DNA from: Streptomyces sp. NBC_00271
GTDB taxonomy: Bacteria > Actinomycetota > Actinomycetes > Streptomycetales > Streptomycetaceae
Assembly: GCF_036178845.1 (NCBI RefSeq)
Contig: NZ_CP108070.1
Location: forward strand, 7,502,001-7,566,000
Direction: 5' to 3'
Length of the DNA: 64,000 nucleotides
Under the pieces are notes generated by a model that saw only the letters and a list, made by a program, of their open reading frames with translations, was not told the origin of the DNA and did no database searches. Below, one piece after another: positions 51,599-60,966 of this stretch; position 1 is the first letter of the stretch; each line of letters starts with the position of its first letter. Made by a program: the position numbers and the translations under genes.

Positions 51599-53025
51599 TC
51601 GGTGTCGTCGCCCTTGTCGTCGTCCGCGGGAGCGTCGTCCTTCTTCAGGTTCGTCTTCTCAGCAGAGCCGCTCGCCGCCTCGCCGAGCATCTTGTCGAGC
51701 TCGGAGAAGTCCAGCTGCTCACGGTGCACGAAGCCGTCCGGGTCGTCGAGGTCGGACGCGGTCGGCAGCATGTCCGGGTGGGCCCACAGACCGTCGCGGC
51801 CGTCGACACCGCGCGCGTCGGTGAGCGAGGCCCACAGGCGCGAGGCGTCCCGCAGCCGGCGCGGGCGCAGCTCCAGACCGATCAGTGTGGCGAACGTCTG
51901 CTCGGCCGGACCGCCCGTGGCGCGACGGCGGCGAAGGGTCTCGCGCAGCGCGTCCGCGGAGGAAAGACGCGGCTTCGCGGCCGCGTGCACGACCGCGTCC
52001 ACCCAGCCCTCCACGAGCGCGAGCGCCGTCTCCAGACGGGCCAGCGCGGCCTTCTGCTCCGGCGTGTCCTCCGGCTGGAACATGCCCTGCTGGAGGGCGT
52101 CCTGCAGCTGCTCGGGGTTCTGCGGGTCGAGCTGGCCGACCACGTCCTCCAGCTTGGCCGTGTCGACCTTGATCCCGCGCGCGTAGCCCTCGACCGCGCC
52201 GAACAGGTGCGAGCGCAGCCACGGCACGTGCGAGAAGAGACGCTGGTGGGCGGCCTCGCGCAGGGCGAGGTAGAGCCGCACCTCCTCCAGGGGGATGCCC
52301 AGGTCCTTGCCGAACGACGCGATGTTCAGCGGCAGCAGCGCGGCCTTGCCGGCCGGGCCGAGCGGCAGGCCGATGTCGGTGGAGCCGACGACCTCGCCCG
52401 CGAGCACGCCGACGGCCTGCCCGATCTGCGTACCGAACATGGCGCCGCCCATGGAGCGCATCATGCCGATGAGCGGGCCCGCCATGGCCTGCATCTCCTC
52501 CGGCAGGACATCGCCCATGGCCGCGCCGACGCGCTCGGCGACCGGGTCGACGAGCTCCTTCCACACCGGCAGGGTCGCCTCGACCCACTCCGCGCGGCTC
52601 CAGGCCACGGCGGAGGCGGCGCCGGACGGCAGGGACGTCGCGTCGTCCAGCCACAGGTCGGCCAGGCGTACGGCATCCTGCACCGCGGTGCGCTCGGCGG
52701 GACCGACGCTCGCGTCCTTGGTGCCGTCAGAAGTGCCCTGGGAGACCGTCTGGCGGGCGATCTGCTTGGCCATGTCCCAATTCACCGGACCGCCCTCGTA
52801 CGAGAGCATCTGGCCCAGCTGCTGGAACGCGGCCCCCAGATCGTTGGGGTTCATGGAACCGAACATCGCTGCGAGCGGATTGTCGGCGCCGGGGCCGCCG
52901 GCTCCGGGCGGCCCGAAACCGAACGGTCCCTGTCCACCGCCGCTCTGCTGGTCCTTCTTCTTGCCCTCGTCGCCGTTCTCCGGCTCCTCCGGCGGAAGGC
53001 CGAATCCGAATGGGGTGTCACTCAC
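51595..53025 (-). CDS. DUF2342/Zincin_2 putative zinc-dependent metalloprotease
   Basis: The 476-aa product has a Gly/Pro-rich disordered N-terminus (about 1-50, with FGFGPP repeats), then a long helical domain with the family's conserved LREAAHQRLFSHVPWL near residue 255 and WSRAEWVEATLPVW near 145. It ends in an acidic, Lys-rich tail. It is annotated as zincin-like; activity is not shown. The GTG at 53025 has AGGA five bases upstream. The mycobacterial counterpart is, from memory, Rv3195. Coupled to the NUDIX gene and divergent from the SDR gene. Confidence 0.85.
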   Translation of the reverse strand: MSDTPFGFGLPPEEPENGDEGKKKDQQSGGGQGPFGFGPPGAGGPGADNPLAAMFGSMNPNDLGAAFQQLGQMLSYEGGPVNWDMAKQIARQTVSQGTSDGTKDASVGPAERTAVQDAVRLADLWLDDATSLPSGAASAVAWSRAEWVEATLPVWKELVDPVAERVGAAMGDVLPEEMQAMAGPLIGMMRSMGGAMFGTQIGQAVGVLAGEVVGSTDIGLPLGPAGKAALLPLNIASFGKDLGIPLEEVRLYLALREAAHQRLFSHVPWLRSHLFGAVEGYARGIKVDTAKLEDVVGQLDPQNPEQLQDALQQGMFQPEDTPEQKAALARLETALALVEGWVDAVVHAAAKPRLSSADALRETLRRRRATGGPAEQTFATLIGLELRPRRLRDASRLWASLTDARGVDGRDGLWAHPDMLPTASDLDDPDGFVHREQLDFSELDKMLGEAASGSAEKTNLKKDDAPADDDKGDDTE

Positions 53026-53216
53026 GGGATTCCTCGGCTGGTAAGGCCGCCGGTTCGTTCCGACGGCGACTGCCCGACAACACCACCCAGCGTAGACACC
53101 CGAGCCCGATCGGGCCTCGGTGCTTCGCCGACTCTTGGCCTGCGGCAGGATGGATGCCACCTGGTACGGCCGCGTCACGCGCGTCCGTTACTGAAGACAA
53201 CCGCTGGAGACGCCCG

Positions 53217-54332
53217 GTGAGTTCCCCAGATCCACAGGTTCGCGCAGCGCGAAACCACTCAACCAGCTCGCCCTTGCGCGGGCCCGTCGTCGCGGTCACC
53301 GGCGCCGCGTCCGGCGTGGGCGCGATGCTGACCGAGCGGCTCGCCGCCAGCGAGGAGATCAAGCAGGTCATCGCCATCGACGAGCGTCGCGGCGAGTGCG
53401 AGGGCGCCCAGTGGCAGATCCTCGACGTGCGGGACCCGGCGATCGCCGAGAAGCTGCGCGGCGCGGATGTCGTGGTGCATCTCGCGCTCGACCTCGACCT
53501 GGAGACGGACGCGGCGGCGCGCACGGCGTACAACGTCCGGGGGACGCAGACCGTGCTGACGGCTGCCGCCGCGGTCGGGGTGCACCGGGTCGTGCTGTGC
53601 ACCTCCGCGATGGTCTACGGGGCGCTGCCCGACAACGAACTGCCCCTCTCCGAAGACGCCGAACTGCGGGCGACCGCCGAGGCCACGGGGGTCGGGGACC
53701 TGCTGGAGATCGAGCGGCTCGCCCGGCGGGCGCCGCGCGCGCATCCGGGGCTCAATGTCACCGTCGTACGGCCGGGGGTCCTGGTCGGTGGTGGCACCGA
53801 CACCGCGCTGACCAGGTACTTCGAGTCTCCTCGACTCCTTGTGGTGGCGGGGTCACGGCCTGCCTGGCAGTTCTGCCACGTCGAGGATCTGTGCAGTGCT
53901 CTGGAGTACGCCGTCCTGGAGAAGGTGGAGGGGGAGCTGGCCGTCGGGTGCGACGGGTGGCTGGAGCAGGAGGAGGTCGAGGAGCTCAGCGGGATTCGGC
54001 GGATGGAGTTGCCGTCCGCCGTCGCGCTGGGGGCTGCCGCGCGACTTCACCGGATTGGGCTCACTCCTTCGCCCGCCGGGGATCTGGCGTACACGATGTA
54101 TCCCTGGGTGGTGAGTGGGAGCCGGATGCATGACGCCGGGTGGCGGCCGCAGTGGACCAACGAGGAGGTTCTCGCGGAGCTGCTGGAGGAGGTTGCCGGG
54201 CGGCACACCGTGGCTGGGCGGCGGCTGGGGCGGAAAGATGCGACGGCGGCGGGGGCTGCGGGGGCGACGGTTGCTCTTCTGGGTACGGCCGCGTTGGTTC
54301 GGCGGGCTCGGAAGGCTCGGCGGCGGATCTGA
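53217..54332 (+). CDS. NAD(P)-dependent SDR/epimerase-like protein with C-terminal membrane helix
   Basis: The 371-aa protein has the Rossmann motif VTGAASGVGAM near residue 27, DVRDPAIAEKLRGADVVVHLAL near 75 and a SAMVYG segment near 135. The usual catalytic YxxxK is not obvious, since YGALPDNELPLSED follows. It ends with a hydrophobic helix (GAAGATVALLGTAALV) and a very basic tail, so it may be anchored to the membrane. GGAG lies seven bases before the GTG. Function unknown. Confidence 0.83.
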   Translation: MSSPDPQVRAARNHSTSSPLRGPVVAVTGAASGVGAMLTERLAASEEIKQVIAIDERRGECEGAQWQILDVRDPAIAEKLRGADVVVHLALDLDLETDAAARTAYNVRGTQTVLTAAAAVGVHRVVLCTSAMVYGALPDNELPLSEDAELRATAEATGVGDLLEIERLARRAPRAHPGLNVTVVRPGVLVGGGTDTALTRYFESPRLLVVAGSRPAWQFCHVEDLCSALEYAVLEKVEGELAVGCDGWLEQEEVEELSGIRRMELPSAVALGAAARLHRIGLTPSPAGDLAYTMYPWVVSGSRMHDAGWRPQWTNEEVLAELLEEVAGRHTVAGRRLGRKDATAAGAAGATVALLGTAALVRRARKARRRI

Positions 54333-54686
54333 GTCTTGGGGGGGGGTGGGTGCGGGTGCGGGTGCGTCGTGGCTGGGGCCCGGTGTTCCGCCCCCGCCGC
54401 CCCTACCCTCCCCCAAGCTCTCGGCTTCGCTCGAGCAGGGGGGACCCCCATCATCCCCGGAGGCTCCGCCCCCGGACCCCTGGCGGGGCTCCGCCCCTGC
54501 ACCCCGGTGAACCCCTGGTGGGGCTTTGCCCCGACCCCGGTGGCGGACTGAACGGGCTCGTTGTCGAATGGTGGCCGGGGTGGGGTGCGGGCTTGTTGCC
54601 CCTGTAGGAGGCTCCAAAGGGTCACGCGTGTGTGCGGGGTGAACGGCGTATTTCGTGGGTGCCGTGGGGTGCGGCACGATGGGGAC
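54333..54686. repeat. Repeat-rich intergenic region with inverted copy of the 2.4-kb element
   Basis: About 350 bases without a gene. Bases 54389-54458 repeat 2381-2450 in inverse orientation with about two differences in 70. Downstream are GGGGCTCCGCCCC-type palindromes, one of which (54485-54506) recurs at 62885-62906. The moaE promoter must lie near the right end. Confidence 0.8.
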
Positions 54687-55148
54687 ATGGCACCTACCTT
54701 TGAGCATCCGGGTGAGTTGGGCGCGCAGGATCCGATTCGGCTGTTGGCGATCCGGGACGAGCCGCTCTCCTTGGACGAGGTCTTCCGGGCCGTCGGGGAC
54801 GACGCCGCCGGGGGGACCGCGCTCTTCGTGGGGACCGTGCGCAATCACGACGGGGGTGCCGACGTCGACGGGCTGGGGTATTCGTGTCATCCCAGCGCGG
54901 AGGCCGAGATGCGGCGGATCGCCGAGAAGGTGGTCGCCGAGTATCCGGTGCGGGCGCTGGCCGCCGTGCACCGGGTCGGTGACCTGGCCGTCGGTGATCT
55001 CGCGGTGATCGTCGCCGTGTCGTGCCCGCACCGCGGTGAGGCCTTCGAAGCGTGTCGCAAGCTGATCGACGACCTCAAGCACGAGGTGCCCATCTGGAAG
55101 CACCAGAAGTTCTCCGACGGCACGGAGGAGTGGGTCGGAGCCTGTTGA
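54687..55148 (+). CDS. moaE: Molybdopterin synthase catalytic subunit MoaE
   Basis: The 153-aa product has the MoaE pattern: IRDEPLSLDEVFRAV near residue 21, GGTALFVGTVRNHDGG near 40, SCHPSAEAEMRRI near 65, VHRVGDLAVGDLAVIV near 95, HRGEAFEACRKLID near 115 and KHEVPIWKHQKFSDG near 130, containing the active-site lysines. It converts precursor Z to molybdopterin with thiocarboxylated MoaD, whose sulfur is supplied by MoeZ. CACGAT ends six bases before the ATG and no strong SD is seen. A hairpin at 55156-55177 follows. Confidence 0.92.
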   Translation: MAPTFEHPGELGAQDPIRLLAIRDEPLSLDEVFRAVGDDAAGGTALFVGTVRNHDGGADVDGLGYSCHPSAEAEMRRIAEKVVAEYPVRALAAVHRVGDLAVGDLAVIVAVSCPHRGEAFEACRKLIDDLKHEVPIWKHQKFSDGTEEWVGAC

Positions 55149-55155
55149 GGGAGTC

Positions 55156-55177
55156 GGCCGGACGTGTGAGTCCGGCC
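55156..55177 (+). terminator. Hairpin after moaE
   Basis: The perfect 8-bp arms GGCCGGAC and GTCCGGCC enclose a six-base loop, eight bases past the moaE stop. Confidence 0.6.
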
Positions 55178-55298
55178 TCACCGAGCTCTCACCTTTGCTC
55201 CGGTTGCGTAACCGACCCCCTGGTATGAGCGTTAACAAGGCGGATGGTTAATCTGCTGATCAGTCAGTTGCGGTCGCTCGTGGGGTTGGGAGGTCGGC

Positions 55299-55505
55299 AT
55301 GGCGTCGCTCGCCTGGTTGTTGATTCCGCTTTTGGCTGCGATCGGTGCCGGACTGTGGGGCAGTTGGGCCGGCCGGAACCGCAAGACGGCGGGGGACGGC
55401 ATCGAGCTCGAGGGGTACGCGCGCTTCCGCGCGGCCATGGAGCGCTCCGAGGCCGTCATGGTGCGGCCCGGTGCCGGGGAGAAGCCGCACTCCGACGTGG
55501 TCTGA
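55299..55505 (+). CDS. Small membrane protein, 68 aa
   Basis: The product is one N-terminal membrane helix (MASLAWLLIPLLAAIGAGL) followed by a soluble tail (GYARFRAAMERSEAVMVRPG, ending HSDVV). A GGGAGG site lies about five bases before the ATG. It precedes the PDZ-Lon protease in the same direction, and the tail is predicted cytoplasmic or extracytoplasmic depending on topology. Function unknown; it may act with the adjacent membrane-bound protease. Confidence 0.75.
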   Translation: MASLAWLLIPLLAAIGAGLWGSWAGRNRKTAGDGIELEGYARFRAAMERSEAVMVRPGAGEKPHSDVV

Positions 55506-55589
55506 GGCCGGGGCCCCGCAGGGGCCGCCCGGGCCCCGTACGGACGGCCCCGACAGTGCGCTGACAGCACCGTCCCGTACTGTCGTGGC

Positions 55590-56687
55590 ATGCCACGCCG
55601 CACCGCGACGATGCTCGCCTCCACCCTGATCCTGATCGCGCTCCTGTGCGCGGGAGTGTTCATCAAAGTGCCGTACTCGGAGATGTCACCGGGACCGACG
55701 GTGAACACACTGGGCGAGCACGACGGCGAGCCGGTGCTGCAGATCTCCGGGCGCAAGACGTACCCGGCCACCGGGCACCTGAACATGACCACTGTCCGGG
55801 TCACCAGTGCCGACTACAACATGAACCTCCCAGAGGCCGTTTACGGGTGGCTCGCGCATGACAACAAGGTCGTGCCGCACGACACGCTCTACCCGGACGG
55901 CAAGACCGAGCAGCAGTCGACGCAGGAGAACGCCGAGGAGTTCAGCCAGTCCCAGGAGAGCGCCAAGGTGGCCGCTCTGAAGGAGCTGGGCATCCCGGTG
56001 AAGTCCTGGGTGATCGTGTCGACCGTCGTCAAGGGCTCCCCGGCCGAGGGTCGGCTGCACGCCGGTGACGTGATCAAGAGCGTCGACGGTACGGCCGTCA
56101 AGGCACCCGAGGACGTCGCCAAGCTGGTCACCAAGCACAAGCCCGGCGAGAAGGTCGTCTTCACGGTGGTGCCCGCCAAGGAGCAGGCCGCCGCCGAGAA
56201 GGCGGGCAAGACGGCCACCGCGACCACGGATGTGCCCATCACCACGGCTAAGTCCAGCGACAGCGGCGCGTCCCGCGCCATCGTCGGCATCTCGGCCGGG
56301 ACCGATCACACGTTCCCGTTCAGCATCGACATCAAGCTCGCCGACGTCGGCGGTCCGAGCGCCGGGCTGATGTTCGCGCTGGGCATCGTGGACAAGCTGA
56401 CCCCGGGCGACCTCACCGGCGGCAAGTTCGTGGCCGGCACCGGCACCATCGACGACAGCGGAACCGTCGGTCCGATCGGCGGCATCGAGCTGAAGACGAT
56501 CGGAGCGCGCGAGAAGGGCGCCCAGTACTTCCTGACGCCCAAGGACAACTGCGCGGCCGCCGCCAAGGACACCCCCAAGGGGCTCACCCTCGTCAAGGTC
56601 AACACCATCGACGACGCGATGAACGCCCTGAAGGACATCAGCTCCGGCAAGACCGCCGACCTGCCGAAGTGCACGACCAAGAGCTGA
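55590..56687 (+). CDS. Membrane-anchored PDZ-Lon protease (YlbL/SdrC-like)
   Basis: The 365-aa protein has an N-terminal helix (TMLASTLILIALLCAGVFI), a PDZ domain (about 130-210; VSTVVKGSPAEGRLHAGDVI) and a C-terminal Lon (S16) protease domain with Ser257 in GGPSAGLM and Lys302 in GGIELKTIG forming the catalytic dyad. It is an extracytoplasmic serine protease of the Rv3194c/YlbL type. No SD; TACTGT ends six bases before the ATG. A strong hairpin at 56730-56761 separates it from the convergent gene. Confidence 0.9.
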   Translation: MPRRTATMLASTLILIALLCAGVFIKVPYSEMSPGPTVNTLGEHDGEPVLQISGRKTYPATGHLNMTTVRVTSADYNMNLPEAVYGWLAHDNKVVPHDTLYPDGKTEQQSTQENAEEFSQSQESAKVAALKELGIPVKSWVIVSTVVKGSPAEGRLHAGDVIKSVDGTAVKAPEDVAKLVTKHKPGEKVVFTVVPAKEQAAAEKAGKTATATTDVPITTAKSSDSGASRAIVGISAGTDHTFPFSIDIKLADVGGPSAGLMFALGIVDKLTPGDLTGGKFVAGTGTIDDSGTVGPIGGIELKTIGAREKGAQYFLTPKDNCAAAAKDTPKGLTLVKVNTIDDAMNALKDISSGKTADLPKCTTKS

Positions 56688-56729
56688 GGGACCGACCGGC
56701 GGCGGTACGCATGGGCCGTACGGCGTGAT

Positions 56730-56761
56730 GGGGGCGCCCCCGGAAGTCCGGGGGCGCCCCC
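56730..56761. terminator. Terminator between PDZ-Lon and PPA1309-type genes
   Basis: The 14-bp GC arms (56730-56743 and 56748-56761) enclose an AAGT loop between two convergent stops. Confidence 0.8.
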
Positions 56762-56780
56762 ATCCGCGTACACCAGGACG

Positions 56781-57323
56781 TCAGTCCGCGAACGTCGCCG
56801 ACAGCGCCTCCGCCAGGCCCGGTACCAGGCCCGAGCCCGTGAGGACCTCGGTCGGCGCGTCCTTCTCGCGCAGACGCAGTGCCGAGTCGCGGGTGCCGTC
56901 GCGCAGGACGCCGACCGTCATACGGACCTCCTGGCGGTCCGGGTGCTCGGCGACCCACTTCGCGAGCTTCTTGTCGCTCAGGCCCTCCGGGACGGAGGCC
57001 TCCGCGGACGGCGGCAGCATCAGCCGCTCCACGGTGAGCGCGCAGCCGACCACGGCGTCGGGCCAGGCGATGGTGCCGAGGAACTCGTCCAGCGGCTTGT
57101 CGGCAGGGATCTCGTCCTGCTCGATGGGGGTGAGACCGGTGGTCTCGGGCTCGTCCTGCAGGCCGAGCTGGGCCGCGAGGCCGGGCTCCTGGGCCCGCAG
57201 TCGCGCGGTGTCTACGAGGGCGAAAAGGCGAGCGGGCTGGTCCCAGCCGAGGCCGGAGGCGTACTCGTCGATCTCGAGTACGGCCCGGGTGAGCGGGCTC
57301 GCTGCCATGGGAGTGTTGGACAT
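56781..57323 (-). CDS. PPA1309-type conserved protein, 180 aa
   Basis: The product starts MSNTPMAASPLTRAVLEID and resembles the actinobacterial PPA1309 family: WDQPARLFALVDTARLR near residue 27, an acidic middle, GWPDAVVGCALTVERLMLPP-type segment near 90 (here AWPDAVVGCALTVERL) and RQEVRMTVGVLRDGTRDS near 130. It is cytosolic, with no signal or membrane segment. AGGCAGGA lies ahead of the ATG. Function unknown. Divergent from the UPF0182 gene. Confidence 0.82.
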   Translation of the reverse strand: MSNTPMAASPLTRAVLEIDEYASGLGWDQPARLFALVDTARLRAQEPGLAAQLGLQDEPETTGLTPIEQDEIPADKPLDEFLGTIAWPDAVVGCALTVERLMLPPSAEASVPEGLSDKKLAKWVAEHPDRQEVRMTVGVLRDGTRDSALRLREKDAPTEVLTGSGLVPGLAEALSATFAD

Positions 57324-57474
57324 GGTCACAATCCTGCCTCGTTCGTACCCGGATCCGGGAACCGAGTAAAGCGTGAGTAAGTTGCATAGATGAGGCTCCA
57401 CGATCACGGAGCCTGACGGATGGTCCGCTTCACGGGGACCTGACGGATCAACAGCGAACTTCGAGGTGCGCACC

Positions 57475-60400
57475 TTGGCTTTCCAGATGCCGGACCGCGG
57501 CGGAGGCCCGACGGGGCCACGGATCAGAGTGGGCCGACCGTCCCGGCGGGTCCGGACCCTGCTCATGACACTGGGCGTGCTGGCCGTGCTGGCCATGGCG
57601 TTCGTCATGTTCGCGGGGTTCTGGACGGACTGGCTCTGGTACCGGTCGGTTCACTACTCGTCCGTCTTCACGACCACCCTGTGGACCAAGATCGGGCTCT
57701 TCTTCGTCTTCGGCCTGATCATGGCGGCCTCGGTCGGCGTGAACATCTGGCTGGCACACCGACTGCGACCGCCGCTGAGCGCGATGTCGATGGAGCAGCA
57801 GAGCCTCGACCGGTACCGGATGGGGATCGCGCCCTACAAGAGGTGGCTGCTGCTCGGCATCACCTCCCTGGTGGGGCTGATCGCCGGCGCGTCGGCGTCG
57901 GGCCAGTGGCGCACGTGGCTGATGTGGGTGAACGGGGTCCCCTTCCACGAGAAGGACCCCCAGTTCCACCTCGACGTCTCCTTCTATGCCTTCGACCTGC
58001 CCTGGTACCGGTTCCTGCTCGGCTTCGGCTTCGCCGCCGCCGTGCTCTCGCTGATCGCCGCCGCGCTCACGCACTACCTCTACGGAGGGCTCCGGATCAC
58101 CTCCCCGGGCGCGCGCGCCACGGCCGCGGCGACCGGGCACCTGTCGGTGCTGCTGGGCATCTTCGTCGCCCTGAAGGCGGTCGCCTACTGGCTCGACCGC
58201 TACGGACTCGCCGTGAAGTCCAGCGACTTCAAGGCGACCGGCAACTGGACGGGTCTCAGGTACGTCGACGCCAACGCGTATCTGCCCGCCAAGACGATCC
58301 TGTTCTGCATCGCCGTCATCTGCGCGCTGCTGTTCTTCGCCACCCTGTGGCGGCGCACCTGGCAGCTGCCCGTCATCGGCTTCGGCCTGATGGTCCTCTC
58401 GGCGATCCTCATCGGCGGTCTCTACCCGGCCATCGTGCAGAAGTTCCAGGTCCAGCCGAACGAGCAGGCCAAGGAAGCGCCGTACGTCGAGAAGAACCTG
58501 AAGGCGACCCGCGAGGCCTACGGCATCGACGGCACCCAGGTCTCGGAGTACGCGGGCAAGAGCGACACCAAGGACAAGACCAAGCAGCGCGCCGACGCCG
58601 ACACCACGGCGAGCATCCGTCTGCTGGACCCGAACATCGTCTCGCCAACGTTCCAGCAGTTGCAGCAGATGAAGAACTACTACGCGTTCCCGACCAACCT
58701 GGACGTCGACCGGTACAGCAAGGACGGCACGAACGTCGGGGATCAAGACACGGTCATCGGACTGCGCGAGCTGAACCTGAACGGCATTCCGAAGAACAAC
58801 TGGATCAACGACCACTTCCGCTACACGCACGGATACGGCGTGGTGGCCGCCAAGGGCACCACGGCGACCTCCGGTGGCCGGCCCGTCTTCACCGAGTCCG
58901 ACCTGCCGTCCAAGGGCAACCTGGGGACGTACGAGCAGCGGGTCTACTACGGCGAGAAGACCACGCAGTACTCGATCGTCGGCGGTCCCCAGAAGGAAAT
59001 CGACTACTCCGACGACAGCGGTGAGAAGACCACCAGCTACCAGGGCAAGAGCGGGGTCAGCCTCTCCAGCCCGATCAACCGTGCCGCGTACGCCGTGGCG
59101 TTCGGCGAGCCGCAGATCCTCTACTCGGGCGCGATCGGCGAGGGTTCCCGGATCCTCTACAACCGCACCCCCAAGAACCGCGTCGAGGCGGTGGCCCCCT
59201 GGCTGACCATTGACGGCGACGCCTACCCGGCCGTGGTCGACGGCAAGATCCAGTGGATCGTCGACGCCTACACCACGACCAACGGCTACCCGTACGCCTC
59301 CCGCACCACCCTCGGTGACACGACGGCGGACTCACTCACCGCGACCAACAACCAGCGCGCGGTGGTGGCCCAGCAGAACCAGGTCAACTACATCCGCAAC
59401 TCGGTGAAGGCGACCGTCGACGCGTACACCGGCGAGGTCAAGCTCTACCAGTGGGACACCAAGGACCCGGTCCTCAAGACCTGGATGAAGGCGTTCCCGA
59501 ACACGGTGGAGCCGAAGACGGCCATCTCGCAGTCGCTCATGGACCATCTGCGGTACCCGCAGGACCTGTTCAAGGTCCAGCGCGAGCTGCTCACCCGCTA
59601 CCACGTGAAGGACGCGCAGACGTTCCTCAGCGGCAGCGAGGTGTGGCAGGTCCCCGACGAGCCGACCAACAAGTCGGGCGACGCGGTGCCGCCGTACTAC
59701 CTGAGCATGAAGATGCCCGACCAGCAGGCGCAGACGTTCTCGCTGACGACCACGTTCACTCCGAACGGCCGGGACAACCTGAGCGCCTTCATGTCGGTCG
59801 ACTCCGAGGCGGGCACCAGTGACTACGGCAAGATCAGAATCCTGAAACTGCCGACCAGTGAACCCGTCGACGGGCCCAAACAGGTCCAGAGTCAGTTCAA
59901 CTCCCAACAGGACATCGCCGAGTCGATCAGACTTCTGAAGGGCGGGGACTCGGAAGTCGAGTACGGCAATCTGCTGACGGTTCCGCTCGACGGAGGACTG
60001 CTCTACGTGGAGCCCGTCTACGTACGCGGTGGCGACCTCAAGTACCCGTTGTTGCGCAAGGTGTTGGTGACCTACGGAGGCAACACCGCCTTCGAGGACA
60101 CGCTCGACCAGGCGCTCAACAAGATCTTCGGGACGGACAGTACGACCAGTCCACCGGCCGACACGGGGACCACCCCACCGCCGACATCGAGCAACCCGAC
60201 GGTCCAACAGGCGCTCACCGACGCCCAGAAGGCCTTCGACCAGGGCCAGGACGCCCTCAAGAAGGGCGACTGGACGGCGTACGGGCAGGCGCAGAAGGAT
60301 CTTCAGGACGCGCTGAAGCGGGCCGAGGACGCTCAGGCCAAGGCCGACAAGAGCGCCACTGGCGGCAGCGGCGGCAGCAAGAGCGACGACAAGGGCAGCA

Positions 60401-60483
60401 GCCCGAGCAGTAGTCCGAGCCCGAGTGGCAGCAGCAGTCCGAGCCCCAGCGGCAGCAGTAGTCCCAGCGGCGGTACGACCTAG
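57475..60483 (+). CDS. UPF0182 large membrane protein with Ser/Pro tail
   Basis: The 1002-aa protein has about seven N-terminal membrane helices (for example [19 protein letters not shown] and [18 protein letters not shown]) and a long extracytoplasmic UPF0182 domain (about 330-880). It ends with a coiled-coil-like [20 protein letters not shown] region and a Ser/Gly/Pro tail. The start is taken as TTG at 57475 because GAGGTG lies six bases upstream and homologues begin [11 protein letters not shown]; a GTG at 57466 is the alternative. It corresponds to Rv3193c from memory. Function unknown; it may take part in envelope assembly. Confidence 0.9.
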   Translation: MAFQMPDRGGGPTGPRIRVGRPSRRVRTLLMTLGVLAVLAMAFVMFAGFWTDWLWYRSVHYSSVFTTTLWTKIGLFFVFGLIMAASVGVNIWLAHRLRPPLSAMSMEQQSLDRYRMGIAPYKRWLLLGITSLVGLIAGASASGQWRTWLMWVNGVPFHEKDPQFHLDVSFYAFDLPWYRFLLGFGFAAAVLSLIAAALTHYLYGGLRITSPGARATAAATGHLSVLLGIFVALKAVAYWLDRYGLAVKSSDFKATGNWTGLRYVDANAYLPAKTILFCIAVICALLFFATLWRRTWQLPVIGFGLMVLSAILIGGLYPAIVQKFQVQPNEQAKEAPYVEKNLKATREAYGIDGTQVSEYAGKSDTKDKTKQRADADTTASIRLLDPNIVSPTFQQLQQMKNYYAFPTNLDVDRYSKDGTNVGDQDTVIGLRELNLNGIPKNNWINDHFRYTHGYGVVAAKGTTATSGGRPVFTESDLPSKGNLGTYEQRVYYGEKTTQYSIVGGPQKEIDYSDDSGEKTTSYQGKSGVSLSSPINRAAYAVAFGEPQILYSGAIGEGSRILYNRTPKNRVEAVAPWLTIDGDAYPAVVDGKIQWIVDAYTTTNGYPYASRTTLGDTTADSLTATNNQRAVVAQQNQVNYIRNSVKATVDAYTGEVKLYQWDTKDPVLKTWMKAFPNTVEPKTAISQSLMDHLRYPQDLFKVQRELLTRYHVKDAQTFLSGSEVWQVPDEPTNKSGDAVPPYYLSMKMPDQQAQTFSLTTTFTPNGRDNLSAFMSVDSEAGTSDYGKIRILKLPTSEPVDGPKQVQSQFNSQQDIAESIRLLKGGDSEVEYGNLLTVPLDGGLLYVEPVYVRGGDLKYPLLRKVLVTYGGNTAFEDTLDQALNKIFGTDSTTSPPADTGTTPPPTSSNPTVQQALTDAQKAFDQGQDALKKGDWTAYGQAQKDLQDALKRAEDAQAKADKSATGGSGGSKSDDKGSSPSSSPSPSGSSSPSPSGSSSPSGGTT

Positions 60484-60557
60484 GGCGGCCGTACGGGCCA
60501 GGGTGCCGGCCGGTCCGTCGGGCCGGTCGGCGGCTGGTCCGGTTCTTGGATCAGCCG

Positions 60558-60600
60558 CTGCTCAAAGGCCCCCTCCGCTGCTGGTCAGAGGCCCCCTCCG
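60558..60600. repeat. Short direct repeat upstream of the first initiator tRNA
   Basis: Two units of CTGCT(C/GGTC)A(A/G)AGGCCCCCTCCG lie back to back (60558-60577 and 60578-60600), directly before the tRNA promoter region. Confidence 0.7.
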
Positions 60601-60627
60601 CGCCGTGGTACGGTTGCAACACAACGG

Positions 60628-60701
60628 CGCGGGGTGGAGCAGCTCGGTAGCTCGCTGGGCTCATAACCCAGAGGTCGCAGGTTCAAATCCTGTCCCCGCT
60701 A
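60628..60701 (+). tRNA. Initiator tRNA-fMet (CAT), copy 1
   Basis: The 74-base cloverleaf folds fully with anticodon CAT at 60662-60664. The initiator marks are present: no Watson-Crick pair at 1:72 (C:U) and three consecutive G:C pairs in the anticodon stem (CTGGG/CCCAG). CCA is not encoded. The sequence is identical to 63017-63090. TACGGT at 60609-60614 may be its -10. A terminator follows. Confidence 0.95.
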
Positions 60702-60708
60702 CTGAAAA

Positions 60709-60745
60709 GCGAAGGCCCGGATCCTCACAGGATCCGGGCCTTCGC
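60709..60745 (+). terminator. Hairpin terminator of tRNA-fMet copy 1
   Basis: Perfect 17-bp arms (60709-60725 and 60729-60745) enclose a CAC loop, eight bases after the tRNA. Confidence 0.85.
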
Positions 60746-60966
60746 TGTGTGCGCACACGTGTACTGCACCCGTATGACGACCTGAGCAGGACGCGTGCGC
60801 GGGGTGCGTGCGGCGACCATGGGCGACGCGCCGAAGACTGCGCCATCCGTGGGGAGTTGGGAGAACTGTGTTTGACTTGTCTCTCTGTGGGCATGTCGAC
60901 AAAACGCTGAAGTGACCTCACTGACTGCGGTATACCAGGTGTACCCAGGTTGCAGGTGGTGCGACG

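Noticed and set aside
54400..54600. Gly-rich short frames in the repeat region before moaE
   Set aside because: They consist only of translated GC-rich palindromes shared with other intergenic regions, without SD or coding bias.
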